Source: Gemmatimonadota bacterium
GTDB taxonomy: Bacteria > Latescibacterota > UBA2968 > GCA-2709665
Direction of reading: 5' to 3'
Assembly (NCBI GenBank): GCA_028874335.1
Contig: JAPPJY010000017.1
Coordinates: 1-64,000, forward strand
Length of the DNA stretch: 64,000 nucleotides
Positions 9,401-19,284 of this stretch are shown here, piece after piece. The translations under genes were made by a program, and so were the position numbers. The notes under the pieces were generated by a model, which searched no databases, was not told the origin of the DNA, and saw nothing but the letters and a program-made list of their open reading frames with translations. Every line of letters starts with the position of its first letter. Within the stretch, counting starts at the first letter, position 1.

Positions 9401-9580
9401 AAAAACAGCAAGGCGGCGTCGCGGCGAGTCCTTCCGAAACGGGTCGAAAGGTCAACCGGACGGACATTTTTTCGGTTCACGTCCAGTGACCTGGTTTATC
9501 CTGGTAATCCGCAGTTTAATCGCCTCTATTAATTCGCACAACTTCGAATTAACGTACCCGAAGAATGACGAATCAAGGTG
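9401..9580 (+). repeat. 180-bp dispersed repeat, copy 2
   Basis: A more diverged copy of the element at 7405-7590, lying upstream of frdA. It keeps TTCACGTCCAGTGACCTGGT, TATCCTGGTAATCCGCAG, TTCGAATTAACGT and CGAATCAAGG. Two copies therefore bracket frdA in direct orientation, an arrangement that could recombine and delete frdA. The remaining bases up to 9697 hold nothing I recognise. Confidence 0.85.
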
Positions 9581-9697
9581 AAACTGGGCGAAACCGGAGG
9601 TTGATTCGGCGACGCGATGTGAGGATTCGTTCGACGGATTCGGACCCTGTCGCGGCGGCTTTCGTGCGCAGGTACATTCCGCGTGAAGCGGGCTCTG

Positions 9698-10804
9698 TTA
9701 CTGCAGGCGGCCGCGCGCAGGAAGCGGCCAGACGGCCTCAACCACGCCGTCGCGGATTCCGTAGAGTTCGTCGTGCAGGACAACCGTGGTGTCGGAGTAG
9801 CCCGCCACGAATTCAATGGTCTCGCCAACCCGCGGTGTCTCAGCGGGCGCATCCAGTTCGATCTTGCCGTGCTCGGCGGAGAGGGCCACGAGCGCGACGT
9901 TCGGGATGCCGATCGGCTCGGGAACGGAGGCGTCGCTGCTCATGGTTTTCTTTCCCGCGTCACAAATGATGCGTGCAGGCGTTGGGCGGCTGGTGACGGT
10001 GGAGAGGACAGTCATGGCGTATTCATGCGCCACCCCGAAAACGGTGCGATACCGGATATCGCCGAAGATGCCGCCGCCCGCTTCGATCTCGGTGACGCCG
10101 GGATGGAACGCGCTGATCCAGTAGGTGCCTGTGCCGCCGCAGCTGACGATGCCCACGGGGAAGCCGTTGCGCCGGCACAGGTCGGCGCTGTCCGTGAGTT
10201 TGGACAGGGATTCCTCGATGAGCCTCCGCTTTTCGCCGATGTCCTTGATGGCCAGCGTGTGCGCCTCCCACGTCATCAGCCCTGAGAACTGCAGGCCCGG
10301 GCAGGCGGCGATGGTCCGCGCAAGCGAATGAACCGGTTCGCCAGGCGCAACGCCCGCGCGGTTCATGCCCACGTCGATTTCAACCAGCACCCGGATGCGG
10401 ACGCCCTTTTCCGAGGCGGCAAGATCGATTTCGCGAATATTGCTCTCGTCGTCCACGCAGACCATGACGTCGGCATGATTGCGGAGGTTGACCAGGCGTG
10501 CGATTTTCCGGGGGCCCACGATCTGGTTGGCGATGAGGATATCTCTCACGCCGCCCGCCGCCATCACTTCGGCCTCGCCGAGTTTGGCGCAGGTAATTCC
10601 GATAGCACCCGCTTCCAGGAGCCTGTGCGCGAGCGCGGGCGTTTTCATGCCCTTCGTGTGGGGCCGCCAGTGGACGCCCGCCTGTTGGATGATGGTATCC
10701 GCCATCTTCCGCGTATTGCGCTCCAGCGTGGGCAGGTCCACCAGCAGCGCGGGAGTGTCCAGGTCTTCCTTGCGGCAACCGATGAGCTGTGTCTGCACGA
10801 TCAT
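9698..10804 (-). CDS. DSD1/D-threonine-aldolase-like PLP enzyme
   Basis: A 368-residue fold-type III (alanine-racemase-like) PLP enzyme. LDTPALLVDLPTLERN opens the barrel and HWRPHTKGMKTP near residue 46 carries the PLP lysine. Relatives are D-threonine aldolases and D-serine dehydratases, which split or deaminate D-hydroxy amino acids with a bound metal. Of the C-terminal metal-site motifs, EHG is present (LSAEHGKIE), but the usual H-x-C/D reads Y-S-D (GYSDTTVVLHDELYG). Metal dependence and reaction are therefore uncertain. It heads a possible leftward group with the deacetylase and epimerase genes that follow. Confidence 0.75.
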   Translation of the reverse strand: MIVQTQLIGCRKEDLDTPALLVDLPTLERNTRKMADTIIQQAGVHWRPHTKGMKTPALAHRLLEAGAIGITCAKLGEAEVMAAGGVRDILIANQIVGPRKIARLVNLRNHADVMVCVDDESNIREIDLAASEKGVRIRVLVEIDVGMNRAGVAPGEPVHSLARTIAACPGLQFSGLMTWEAHTLAIKDIGEKRRLIEESLSKLTDSADLCRRNGFPVGIVSCGGTGTYWISAFHPGVTEIEAGGGIFGDIRYRTVFGVAHEYAMTVLSTVTSRPTPARIICDAGKKTMSSDASVPEPIGIPNVALVALSAEHGKIELDAPAETPRVGETIEFVAGYSDTTVVLHDELYGIRDGVVEAVWPLPARGRLQ

Positions 10805-10864
10805 GAGGAATCCCAGGGTTTCGGGTTATTCGGTAACAGGACGCGCGCGCGCCGGATGGTCCCG

Positions 10865-11626
10865 TTAACGGTCGCGTCGACGGCGCTGCCGGATGATATG
10901 GTTGGCAACGTCGATCATCGTGGCGGTCCAGATTTGGTCCCGGTTACCATGCAGAAACCGGGCGACGTCTCTCAATGCCGCTGAAGATATGGAGAGATGC
11001 TGGCCTCCGATGCCGTGCATGCACACGACCGCCCAGAGGCCGTCGTTGACGGCGTTTTCGATATATTCGACGATCGCTTCTCCGGAGTGGCCGTCGACGG
11101 CCAGCGACCAGGTGCAGGCCAGGTCGATCCGTTCCGGATGGTTGGCGCGCTCGCCCCAGCCCCTGGCGGCCTTGAAGCGGCGGGCGACGAGTGGGACATA
11201 GGACTGCCGGTTCTCGCCGGCGCCGACGTACGTCTGATAACAGGGGTAACAGAAAGTCCGGTCCCCGCGTTGCTCGGGAAACAGGCGGTTCAGGTCTTCA
11301 GTGGCTTCGTCGATGGTCCGCGCGATGTCATCCAGCGCCAGGTTTTCCAGACAGAAGCCGTCGTCGCGGAATCCGAAATTGCAGGAGCAGGGGTGCATGG
11401 AGGTGTGATTCCCCAGTTCATGGCCGTTTTTGCCGGCCTGTTGCCAGCGGGGAACCTGCGACTCCCAGGCTTGCGACCGCCCCGGATTGACATAGAATGT
11501 CCCTTTCAGGCCGCAATCGTCCAGGCAGGGAATCGCATTGTCCAACTGCGTATCGAGGCCGTCGTCGAAGGTGAGACTTACGGCGCCGTGGATGCCTTCA
11601 GGCCAGAAGGAGCGGTCCGGTGGCAT
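10865..11626 (-). CDS. Polysaccharide deacetylase (NodB domain)
   Basis: A 253-residue cytosolic protein (no signal peptide) of the NodB/carbohydrate esterase 4 family. SLTFDDGLDTQ near residue 17 holds the catalytic base and metal Asp, and HELGNHTSMHPC near 70 holds the two metal-binding His. Such enzymes remove acetyl groups from N-acetyl sugars or related amides. It begins 11 bases after the epimerase gene stop, so the two are co-transcribed. An intracellular location suggests a small sugar substrate rather than cell-wall polymer (inference). Confidence 0.85.
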   Translation of the reverse strand: MPPDRSFWPEGIHGAVSLTFDDGLDTQLDNAIPCLDDCGLKGTFYVNPGRSQAWESQVPRWQQAGKNGHELGNHTSMHPCSCNFGFRDDGFCLENLALDDIARTIDEATEDLNRLFPEQRGDRTFCYPCYQTYVGAGENRQSYVPLVARRFKAARGWGERANHPERIDLACTWSLAVDGHSGEAIVEYIENAVNDGLWAVVCMHGIGGQHLSISSAALRDVARFLHGNRDQIWTATMIDVANHIIRQRRRRDR

Positions 11627-11637
11627 GACTTCCTTTT

Positions 11638-12615
11638 CTAATCCGTCGGGAGGACGCCGATGTCCCCGCCTCGGCGGTACGCCAGGGCGTCGTCGATCAT
11701 CCGCCGGATATCGTACCCGGGTTTGAAACCCAGCAGTCTGCGGGCCCTGGACAGGTCGAATTCGTAGAACGTGGGGTCGCCCTTCAGGACCGCTTCGACA
11801 AACGGGATCCCCAGACGCTCCGAAAGACAGGTGACGGCTTCATCCCAGGTGAATGGCGCGGGGCCGGCGAGCTGGATGGTTTCGCCGGAAACGCCCTCGG
11901 CGCTCATCGCGAGACGGCAGCCCAGGACAATATCCCGCACGTCCGCGACGTGTTTCTTGTACGGCCTGCCATTCTGGTCCTTGAGTACCACCAGACGTTC
12001 TGTTCCCTGCCACATGCCCTTGAATTCGGGACGGCCTTTCAATCCGCTCAGACGGAACTGCGGAAAGCCCAGAATCTCGCCCGCGCCGAAGACCATGCAG
12101 AATCGAAGGATAACGACCGGCAGTTGGTAGGTCGACCAGTATCCGGTGCAGAGTTCTTCGCCCAGCGATTTGGACAGGGCGTACCATCCGCGGCAGCGCC
12201 GGGGGGTTCGGTCTTCCCGGATCGGTTCGGCCAGTCCGCCGGGGACGTACTTTTCGTAAATGGCGTCGGTGCCCGCGAATATGAACGTGGGCGGTTTGTC
12301 CTGCGCCCTGGCGGCCTCCAGCATGTTGAACGTACCGCGTACGTTGATGTCGAAATAGTCGGTTTCGGAAAAGGGACCGCCGCCCTGAAAGGCCGCGCCG
12401 AGGTGGTAAACCGTGCTGACGCCCTTTGCGGCCGCGAGGACGTCTCTCGGTTCCGTAAGGCTGCCGGTGACAAGCTCGACGTCCAGGCCGTTCAGTTTGT
12501 CGATGCGAGGGTCTCGAGGCCAGACGAGGCCGCGCACGGCATGACCCTCATTAACGAGCGTTCTGGCCAGGTTGGCGCCGATTCTTCCTGTAATGCCGGT
12601 GATGAGAACTGACAT
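11638..12615 (-). CDS. NAD-dependent epimerase/dehydratase (extended SDR)
   Basis: A 325-residue extended short-chain dehydrogenase. The NAD-binding loop TGITGRIGANLAR is at residues 6-18 and the catalytic YxxxK appears as WYALSKSLGEE near 147. Relatives act on nucleotide sugars (epimerases, dehydratases). It is the first gene of the pair with the NodB deacetylase, which suggests joint sugar modification. Substrate not assignable. Confidence 0.85.
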   Translation of the reverse strand: MSVLITGITGRIGANLARTLVNEGHAVRGLVWPRDPRIDKLNGLDVELVTGSLTEPRDVLAAAKGVSTVYHLGAAFQGGGPFSETDYFDINVRGTFNMLEAARAQDKPPTFIFAGTDAIYEKYVPGGLAEPIREDRTPRRCRGWYALSKSLGEELCTGYWSTYQLPVVILRFCMVFGAGEILGFPQFRLSGLKGRPEFKGMWQGTERLVVLKDQNGRPYKKHVADVRDIVLGCRLAMSAEGVSGETIQLAGPAPFTWDEAVTCLSERLGIPFVEAVLKGDPTFYEFDLSRARRLLGFKPGYDIRRMIDDALAYRRGGDIGVLPTD

Positions 12616-13106
12616 GAAAGCCGGATGTGAAGTTCAACAGGTCCAGAGATACCGGTGTTCCGTGCCGAAAGTAAACGACCACGATTCGACTCACACGGAG
12701 ACACGAAGACACAAAGACACAAAGACACAAAGGGAAAGACAGAATTCAGTGTTCGGTTGTCAGCCGATAATAAATAGTCCGGAAACGACGATATTGGACA
12801 GGTATAATCCTGCTCTTGGTTCTTGGTCAGGGTCGGCTTTGATCTTGGCTCCTGGTTTCTAATCCTGCTTAATCCCGCTCCTGGAATTTAATCCTGCTTA
12901 ATCCTGGTCGGTTTGGGTTTTTGTATAAAAGAGGCTAATTCACGTCCGAAAATCAAGGGGAAACGCGAAAGGTTGATTGCGGGATATTTCCCTTGCGGAT
13001 TCGGCTTTTTTTTGCTATTAAATCGACTGTAGTGGTGTGTTGATCTGCTGGATTATTGTCGAATAACCTGAAGGAGAGGGTGGAACGCATCCGAGGAGGA
13101 TTGACG
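12616..13106. other. Intergenic repeats: GACACAAA tandem and AATCCTG-type units
   Basis: No gene is seen. Bases 12692-12734 are a tandem of ACACAAAG-like octamers. Bases 12800-12915 hold degenerate direct repeats built on TTAATCCTGCTTAATCCTGG, also found at 18895-18915 and 19155-19260. These look like dispersed intergenic repeats. The DegT promoter should lie between 12915 and 13090 but was not resolved. Confidence 0.6.
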
Positions 13107-14369
13107 ATGGACAAGCTGGCGATTCTGGGCGGATCGAAGGCGGTGAAAACCGATTCGGGAGATATGTTCACCTGGCCGATTATCACCGGGGAGGACGAGG
13201 AGGCCGCACTGGAGGTGCTGCGGCGCGGGGCCATGTCCGGCACGGACGTCACGGTGCAGTTCGAAAAGGAATATGCCGACTGGTTCGGCACGAAGTACGC
13301 GCTCGCGCACAACACGGGCACGTCGTCCATCCATTCGGCGATGTTCGGTTGCGGCGTGGGCGTGGGCGATGAAATCATCTGCCAGAGCATGACGTTCTGG
13401 GCGTCGGTGCTGCAGGCGATGAATCTTGGCGCGACCATTGTCTACGCCGATATCGATCCGGATACGATCACGCTCGACCCGGCAGACGTGGAACGAAAGA
13501 TTACGGACAGGACGAAGGCGATCGTGGCCGTCCACTATTTCGGCCATCCGACAGATATGGATGCGATCATGGAAATCGCCAACGCCCGGGGTATCAAGGT
13601 CATCGAAGACGTCTCGCACGCGCACGGCGCGGAATACAAGGGTCGTTTGACGGGCGGGATCGGCCACGTGGGCGCGATGTCCTGCATGGCCGGAAAGTCG
13701 CTGGCCATCGGCGAGGCGGGCATGCTGGTCACAGACGACCAGGAGATTTATGAGCGCGCGGTTGCATTCGGCCATTACGAGCGGACGGGGCAGATCGAAA
13801 ACCCGGAGTTGAAGAAGTTCGCGGGCCTGCCGCTGGGCGGGTTCAAATACAGAATGCACCAGCTGTCGTCGGCCGTGGGGCGGGTGCAGCTCAGGCATTA
13901 CCGGGAGCGGATGGAAGAAATCGACAGGGCAATGAACAGCTTCTGGGACCTGCTCGAAGGCGCGCCCGGGCTGCGCCCCCACAGGCCTCCGAAGGGCTCC
14001 GGCAGTACAATGGGCGGCTGGTACGCGGCGCACGGCATCTATGTGCCCGAGGAGCTCGGCGGGCTGCCCTTGCGGAAGTTCTGCGAGGCGGTGCGGGCCG
14101 AAGGGACCTCGTGCGGCGCGGGGGCCAATCTGCTCATGCACCTGCATCCCGTTTTAAACGACGCCGACGTCTACGGCCACGGCGAACCCACCCGAGTCGC
14201 GCACTCCGACGCCGACGTGCGCCAGGGCGAGGGCAGCCTGCCGCAGACGGAGCGGATGTCGGAGCGCCTGTTTTCCATTCCGTGGTTCAAACACCATCGC
14301 CCGGAAGTAATCAGAGAACACGCGGAGGCCTTCCGAAAGGTGGTCACGCAGGCCGCCGAACTTCAGTAA
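13107..14369 (+). CDS. DegT/DnrJ/EryC1/StrS aminotransferase
   Basis: A 420-residue fold-type I PLP aminotransferase. SMTFWASVLQAMNLGATIVY and DVSHAHGAEYKG are family signatures, and SCMAGKSLAIGEAGML near residue 195 holds the PLP lysine. The family installs amino groups on keto-sugars or, in scyllo-inosamine/AHBA-type branches, on cyclitols. The ATG at 13107 has GAGGAGGA six bases upstream; a longer frame from 13056 adds 17 unlikely residues. It is a single-gene unit ending at a clear terminator. The substrate is not known. Confidence 0.9.
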   Translation: MDKLAILGGSKAVKTDSGDMFTWPIITGEDEEAALEVLRRGAMSGTDVTVQFEKEYADWFGTKYALAHNTGTSSIHSAMFGCGVGVGDEIICQSMTFWASVLQAMNLGATIVYADIDPDTITLDPADVERKITDRTKAIVAVHYFGHPTDMDAIMEIANARGIKVIEDVSHAHGAEYKGRLTGGIGHVGAMSCMAGKSLAIGEAGMLVTDDQEIYERAVAFGHYERTGQIENPELKKFAGLPLGGFKYRMHQLSSAVGRVQLRHYRERMEEIDRAMNSFWDLLEGAPGLRPHRPPKGSGSTMGGWYAAHGIYVPEELGGLPLRKFCEAVRAEGTSCGAGANLLMHLHPVLNDADVYGHGEPTRVAHSDADVRQGEGSLPQTERMSERLFSIPWFKHHRPEVIREHAEAFRKVVTQAAELQ

Positions 14370-14430
14370 GTCGCGGATCCGTGCGGAGCGCAGTGTTCTT
14401 CAGATCGGACCGCTTAGATTGTGGCACGGG

Positions 14431-14458
14431 ACGGCCGGTGAAACGCCGGCCGTTTTTG
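14431..14458 (+). terminator. Rho-independent terminator of the DegT gene
   Basis: ACGGCCGG, a loop of about seven, CCGGCCG, then TTTTTG: a strong GC stem followed by a T-run, about 60 bases after the aminotransferase stop. Confidence 0.88.
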
Positions 14459-14652
14459 TGTTTGAAAAAAGCGCCTTGTACGCCTAGGGTGCGAACGGTC
14501 GCGGGGAACCGGACCAACCTGAAATGGCCGTAGGGGATTGAATTCGACCGGCACTCTTGTTATATTGCTTATTCGCCGATCATGCCGTCTCCACGGCAGA
14601 TGTCCATTTACCTTCAGACGTTCAAACCGATTCAAGAGTGGGAGAGTCATCC

Positions 14653-17568
14653 ATGCACAAGCTGCGAACCGCGTCGTCCACGCTGCTCGTCGTCGCTCTT
14701 CTGAGCGTAATTGTCTCTAATGCATACGCTGGATACACACGCATCAGCGAACCGGGCGCCGACGATCCGATGGCGGTGCATATCTTCCGCCTGGACAACG
14801 GCCTCACGGTCTATCTCACGGAAAACCGTCAGACACCCCGGTTCTACGCGGAGATCGTCGTTCGGGCGGGCAGCAAACACGATCCGGCCGAATCCACGGG
14901 CCTGGCGCACTACCTGGAACACATGCTGTTCAAGGGCACGACGAATATCGGCTCCCTGGATTACGAAAAGGAAAAAGCGCATCTCGACAACATCACCCGT
15001 CTCTACGAGGCGCATTTCAGCGAAACCGACCCCGAAAGGCGGAAAGCCATCTACGCCGAGATCAACACGCAATCCCAGCTTGCCGCGCAATACGCCATTC
15101 CCAATGAAATCGACAAACTGTACAAGGCCATGGGCGGGACCGGTCTCAACGCGCACACGTGGCACGAAGAGACCGTGTACAGAATCAATCTGCCCGCCAA
15201 CAGATTGCGCCACTGGGCGGTCATCGAATCCGAACGCTTCCCGAACTCGGTCTTCCGGCTTTTTCAGTCGGAGCTCGAAACGGTTTACGAAGAAAAAAAC
15301 CGGTCCATGGACAACAAGGACCGGGCGATCATCTACGCCGTCGCCGATCTGCTCTACAAGGTGCATCCCTACGGCCAGCAGACCACGATCGGGAAAGTGG
15401 AACACCTGAAGAATCCGTCGCTGAAAAACATGTACTGGTTCTACAACACCTATTACGTCCCGAACAATATGGCGATCGCGATATCGGGCGATATCCGGAT
15501 CGACGAAACCATAAAACTGATCGACGAGCATTTCTCGGCATGGAAGCCCGGGCCTCTGCCGAAGTTGCCGGACTGGAAGGAGGCGCCCCTCAGCGGCGCC
15601 GAGCGGGTGCAGGTCGGGTTCCAGGGTGAGGAATACGTGCTTCTGGCGTTCAGGACGGCATCCAGGAGCCATCAGGACGCGGACGCGCTGAGACTCCTGG
15701 ATATGATTCTGGACAACGCCACCGCCGGACTGATCAACCTGAATCTCAACCAGAAACAGAAGGTCCGGCGGGCGGGATCGTATCCCTCGCTGTACAACGA
15801 CAGCGGCGCACAGTTTCTCTGGGGCATTCCAAAGAAAGACCAGACCCTTGAGGAAGTGGAACAGTTGCTGCTCGATCAGCTTGAAATCATAAAAGGCGGG
15901 CGTTTCGAAGACTGGATTCTGCCCGCGATCGTCACCGACTTCAAAAAGAACAACAAGAGGGAGTTGGAGTCGGACAATGCCCGGGTGCGCCGGATCCGCA
16001 ATTCGTTTCTGGCGTATCACGACTGGAGCCACACGGTCAATGAGATCGCCCGTCTGGAGCGGGTCACCAAAGACGACGTGGTCCGCGTCGCGCGGACATA
16101 TTTCGCGGACAATTACGTTGCCGGATACCGGGTCGATGAACAGCACGAAATTCCAAAGATCGAGAAGCCCCGGATCGACAAGATCAACATCGACGCCACC
16201 CGCCAGTCGGCTTTTGCCGGCAACGTGCTGGCGATGCCGGTCGAGGAGATCGAACCCTCCTTCGTCGACCCGGGCAAAGACTATCAGATTGCCGATTACC
16301 ACGATGACGTCCGGCTCTATTACTCCCGGAACCCCATCAACGATCTCTTCACACTGACGTTCACCGCAGACCTGGGCAACAACCAGAACAACAGGATGGG
16401 GATGGCCGCGCGGTTGCTCGACAAGTCCGGTACCGCACGTCACGACGCCGAAGCCCTGAAGAAGGAGTGGTACAAACTCGGCACCGAATTCTCGATGCGG
16501 GCGGGCAACAACGAAACCAGCGTAACCATCTCAGGGCTGGACGAAAACATCGAGGCTTCGCTTTCTCTGATGGCGGAACTTGCCAACAGCCCGTCCGCGG
16601 ACAAATCGACCCTTGACGAACTTGTGAAGATCGTCCTGGCAGAACGCGAAGACTCGAAAAAGAACCACCGCACCCTTCAGGGCGGCGTCGTTCTGTTCAA
16701 CAGATACGGCGAAAACTCCCGATATCTGCGCGCGTTGCCGAACGAAGCCCTGCGGGAACTCGCCGTAGAGGAACTTCACGGACTGGTCCGCGGCCTGTTC
16801 AAACACAAACACACCATCGCCTATACCGGTTCTCTTCCTTTACAACAGGTCCTGGCTACTCTGAAAAAACATCATCGGATCCCGGGTTCGCTCGATGACC
16901 CGCCGCCGTACAAGTTCTACAAGGCTCGGACTCCCGAACGGACCGAGATTCGCTTCTTCCACAAGCCGCTTGCGCAGGCCCTCGTTTATATAGAATTCGG
17001 CGATGAGGATTTCAACGAGGCGTCCGTCCCCGCGACCGAACTCTATAACAGCTATTTCGGCGGGGGGATGAGCGGGATCGTCTTCCAGGAACTGCGGGAA
17101 GCCCGCGCGCTGGCCTACTCCGCGTGGGCGCGATACTTCAATGGCAGCCGGAAGGGAGACCAGAATACCCTGGCGGGCTCCATCGCCTGCCAGCCCGACA
17201 AGACGATCGAAGCCGTCGAAGCGTTTATCGGCCTGATGGACGACATGCCGGTCACGCCCGAGCGATTCGAAGAAGCCCGCACATCCATACTGAACCGATA
17301 TCGCACCAACAAAATCAGCTTCCGGCGGGTCCTGGGCTCCGTACGTTCCTGGGAACGGCTCGGCATTCCGGTGGATCCCCGAAAGTCGCGATTCGAGAGG
17401 ATCCAGGCCGCCGGGATGGACGACATGCTGGCGTTCTACGGCAAGAACCTGAAGAACCGGGTGAAACTGATATCCATCGTGGGAGACAAAGACAAAATCG
17501 ACCTCGCTGCGCTGGAAAAATACGGTTCCGTCAGCGAGGTCGGTCTAAAGGACATCTTCGTGTTCTAA
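14653..17568 (+). CDS. Secreted M16 family zinc metalloprotease
   Basis: A 971-residue pitrilysin-type protease. The signal peptide ends near SNAYA (about residue 26). The inverted zinc motif HYLEH is at residues 86-90, with the downstream Glu ligand in ELETVYEEK roughly 120 residues later. The length fits the four-domain M16 proteins, an active half followed by an inactive half from about residue 520. It is expected in the periplasm, degrading peptides. The ATG at 14653 was chosen because it starts the signal peptide and has GTGGGAGAG upstream. It is followed tail-to-tail by a phytanoyl-CoA dioxygenase. Confidence 0.92.
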   Translation: MHKLRTASSTLLVVALLSVIVSNAYAGYTRISEPGADDPMAVHIFRLDNGLTVYLTENRQTPRFYAEIVVRAGSKHDPAESTGLAHYLEHMLFKGTTNIGSLDYEKEKAHLDNITRLYEAHFSETDPERRKAIYAEINTQSQLAAQYAIPNEIDKLYKAMGGTGLNAHTWHEETVYRINLPANRLRHWAVIESERFPNSVFRLFQSELETVYEEKNRSMDNKDRAIIYAVADLLYKVHPYGQQTTIGKVEHLKNPSLKNMYWFYNTYYVPNNMAIAISGDIRIDETIKLIDEHFSAWKPGPLPKLPDWKEAPLSGAERVQVGFQGEEYVLLAFRTASRSHQDADALRLLDMILDNATAGLINLNLNQKQKVRRAGSYPSLYNDSGAQFLWGIPKKDQTLEEVEQLLLDQLEIIKGGRFEDWILPAIVTDFKKNNKRELESDNARVRRIRNSFLAYHDWSHTVNEIARLERVTKDDVVRVARTYFADNYVAGYRVDEQHEIPKIEKPRIDKINIDATRQSAFAGNVLAMPVEEIEPSFVDPGKDYQIADYHDDVRLYYSRNPINDLFTLTFTADLGNNQNNRMGMAARLLDKSGTARHDAEALKKEWYKLGTEFSMRAGNNETSVTISGLDENIEASLSLMAELANSPSADKSTLDELVKIVLAEREDSKKNHRTLQGGVVLFNRYGENSRYLRALPNEALRELAVEELHGLVRGLFKHKHTIAYTGSLPLQQVLATLKKHHRIPGSLDDPPPYKFYKARTPERTEIRFFHKPLAQALVYIEFGDEDFNEASVPATELYNSYFGGGMSGIVFQELREARALAYSAWARYFNGSRKGDQNTLAGSIACQPDKTIEAVEAFIGLMDDMPVTPERFEEARTSILNRYRTNKISFRRVLGSVRSWERLGIPVDPRKSRFERIQAAGMDDMLAFYGKNLKNRVKLISIVGDKDKIDLAALEKYGSVSEVGLKDIFVF

Positions 17569-17589
17569 TGCAGGGGCGAAGTGACACGG

Positions 17590-18813
17590 CTACGAAGCCC
17601 ATCCCGCGATGAAATCCGAGGTCGTGAAATTCTCCGGCATTTCGTTGAAGTGGTATTTCATCGGCCCTGACTGGAATCCCGGCACGAAATGCTCCGCCTT
17701 CGACCGGAGCAGCCTGTCCAGCGGTTCGAACCGTTTCCACAACGTCTCCGCCTCCGACTCGCTGAACCGTCCGGCAAAGTCGGGACCCCAGCTGAGGGTG
17801 ATCGGATGTGCGCCCCGAAGCCGGCGGGAGAGTTCGTCCGGAACGTGGGGATACGGAGCATGCTTGGCAAGCCGGATCGCCAGAGCCGCCTTGCAGAGGA
17901 AGACGGTGGAGAGCAACCTTCCCTTTTCGCCTCGTTCCGGATGAAGCCGGTTCAACGCCTCGATGTACGCCTCTCCGTCGCATTCGACAACCGCCCTGAA
18001 CACGACCTCCGAATACTCCATCATCTCCCGGCTCCGGTCGTTCCACCGCCGGAATGCAGCCGCCGCGCCCGCGGAAAGGTGTTCCACGAAAGAAAGATCG
18101 TCGATCGACGTATGCGTGGAGAATCCGCCGTGAACGGTCCGTCTCAACCTCGGGCTGTAGTTGCTGCCCCAGTGGAGTATCGGGAGGATGTAGACAACGC
18201 CGTCTCCGCCTTCAAGGTGGGTCCGGACGCCGTTCGGCAACGGCTGGCACGGATCGGCCAGCAGGTACTCGTTTTCCTCTTTCGTGTTGAACCGGATATG
18301 GCTGCCGGGGATCACCCACAGGACGTTGTCGTCGTAGAGGGGGATGTTCCACTGAACGTACCGGGGTCCCCCTTCCAGGATGTCGTCGATGTACCCCTTG
18401 AGGGGTGCGGTGTCGATCGGGTGGTGGTCGCGATGCCACTTCGCGGGGCCGTGGTCCCGGACCGGATTGCACATCATCATCATTTCGGTTACCGATGCAT
18501 CCGCAACGCCGAGAAGCTGTGAACTGATGCCGTGAATGTTCGGCTCCAGCCACACCTCCGCGGCCGGCGCCGTCTCCCGGCTGATGACGCTGGCCAGCGG
18601 CGGCCGGTTGAGCATCAGGCGGGGCTGCGGGCTGGACTCCCACTCGCCTCCCGGCGGGTCTCCTTCCTTTCGCATGGCCTTCCAGTTTTCGCGCTGCCGG
18701 TCCACGAGCGTTTCGTAAGCCCGGCGGACGTCCTGCAGTTTCTCCGGTGGAATGGCTTCCTTTACCACAAGGTAGCCCTCTTCCAGGAATCGTTCACGAT
18801 CTATCGTCTGCAT
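17590..18813 (-). CDS. Phytanoyl-CoA dioxygenase family protein
   Basis: A 407-residue Fe(II)/2-oxoglutarate-dependent oxygenase. The iron facial triad begins with H-x-D in KWHRDHHPID near residue 124. The distal His probably lies in the HWGSNYSPRLRRTVHGG segment (about 220-236), where the arginines could bind 2-oxoglutarate. It is longer than the usual 250-300 residues; the extra C-terminal 130 residues are unassigned. The PhyH superfamily hydroxylates many small molecules, so the substrate is open. Transcribed leftward as a single gene. Confidence 0.82.
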   Translation of the reverse strand: MQTIDRERFLEEGYLVVKEAIPPEKLQDVRRAYETLVDRQRENWKAMRKEGDPPGGEWESSPQPRLMLNRPPLASVISRETAPAAEVWLEPNIHGISSQLLGVADASVTEMMMMCNPVRDHGPAKWHRDHHPIDTAPLKGYIDDILEGGPRYVQWNIPLYDDNVLWVIPGSHIRFNTKEENEYLLADPCQPLPNGVRTHLEGGDGVVYILPILHWGSNYSPRLRRTVHGGFSTHTSIDDLSFVEHLSAGAAAAFRRWNDRSREMMEYSEVVFRAVVECDGEAYIEALNRLHPERGEKGRLLSTVFLCKAALAIRLAKHAPYPHVPDELSRRLRGAHPITLSWGPDFAGRFSESEAETLWKRFEPLDRLLRSKAEHFVPGFQSGPMKYHFNEMPENFTTSDFIAGWAS

Positions 18814-18914
18814 CCTGCTTCCTCCTGGCGTTATCCGGTCTCACTTCTGTCCAAAATTACTCGGAAAAGACGATTTTGGACCGGCGTGACCCCACTCCTT
18901 GTTTCTAATCCTGT

Positions 18915-19073
18915 CGGCGTTCCCGGGAGCGAGGGCATCCCTGCCCTCGACGGCGAATAGGAATGGTCTTTGCGCCGTAATGCCAGACGTGGTTTCGGTT
19001 GGGAAGCAATTAGCCCTTGATGTGGAAATCCGTCGGTTACTCGAAGTTCGAGGGCAGGATGCCCTCGCTCCGG
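18915..19073 (+). repeat. 160-bp MITE-like element, copy 1
   Basis: Both ends are built from the palindromic unit CGAGGGCAGGATGCCCTCG, in opposite orientation: GGGAGCGAGGGCATCCCTGC at the left and GAGGGCAGGATGCCCTCGCT at the right. The inner 90 bases also match, in reverse, the copy at 31560-31724. Flanking bases 18814-18914 and 19074-19284 carry degenerate AATCCTGTTAATCCTGGTC repeats and no gene. Confidence 0.8.
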
Positions 19074-19284
19074 ATATCGGTGGATCATGCCGCGAAAGAG
19101 GGCTGATTGCCGTCGATCGCACCACGCTCGTGCCAGGTGTGATCCCAACCTGGTTTTTTATCCTGTCAATCCTGGTCGGTTCTGATCTTGGCTCCTGTTA
19201 ATCCTGTTAATCCTGGTCGTTTTTGACTTTCATCCAGTTTATCCTGTCCATCCATGTTAGTTTGGGTTAAACAGGTAGAAGAGG

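Noticed and set aside
14647-16443. 598-codon minus-strand open frame
   Set aside because: It lies wholly opposite the M16 protease gene and has no recognisable domain; GC-rich codon bias produces such shadows.
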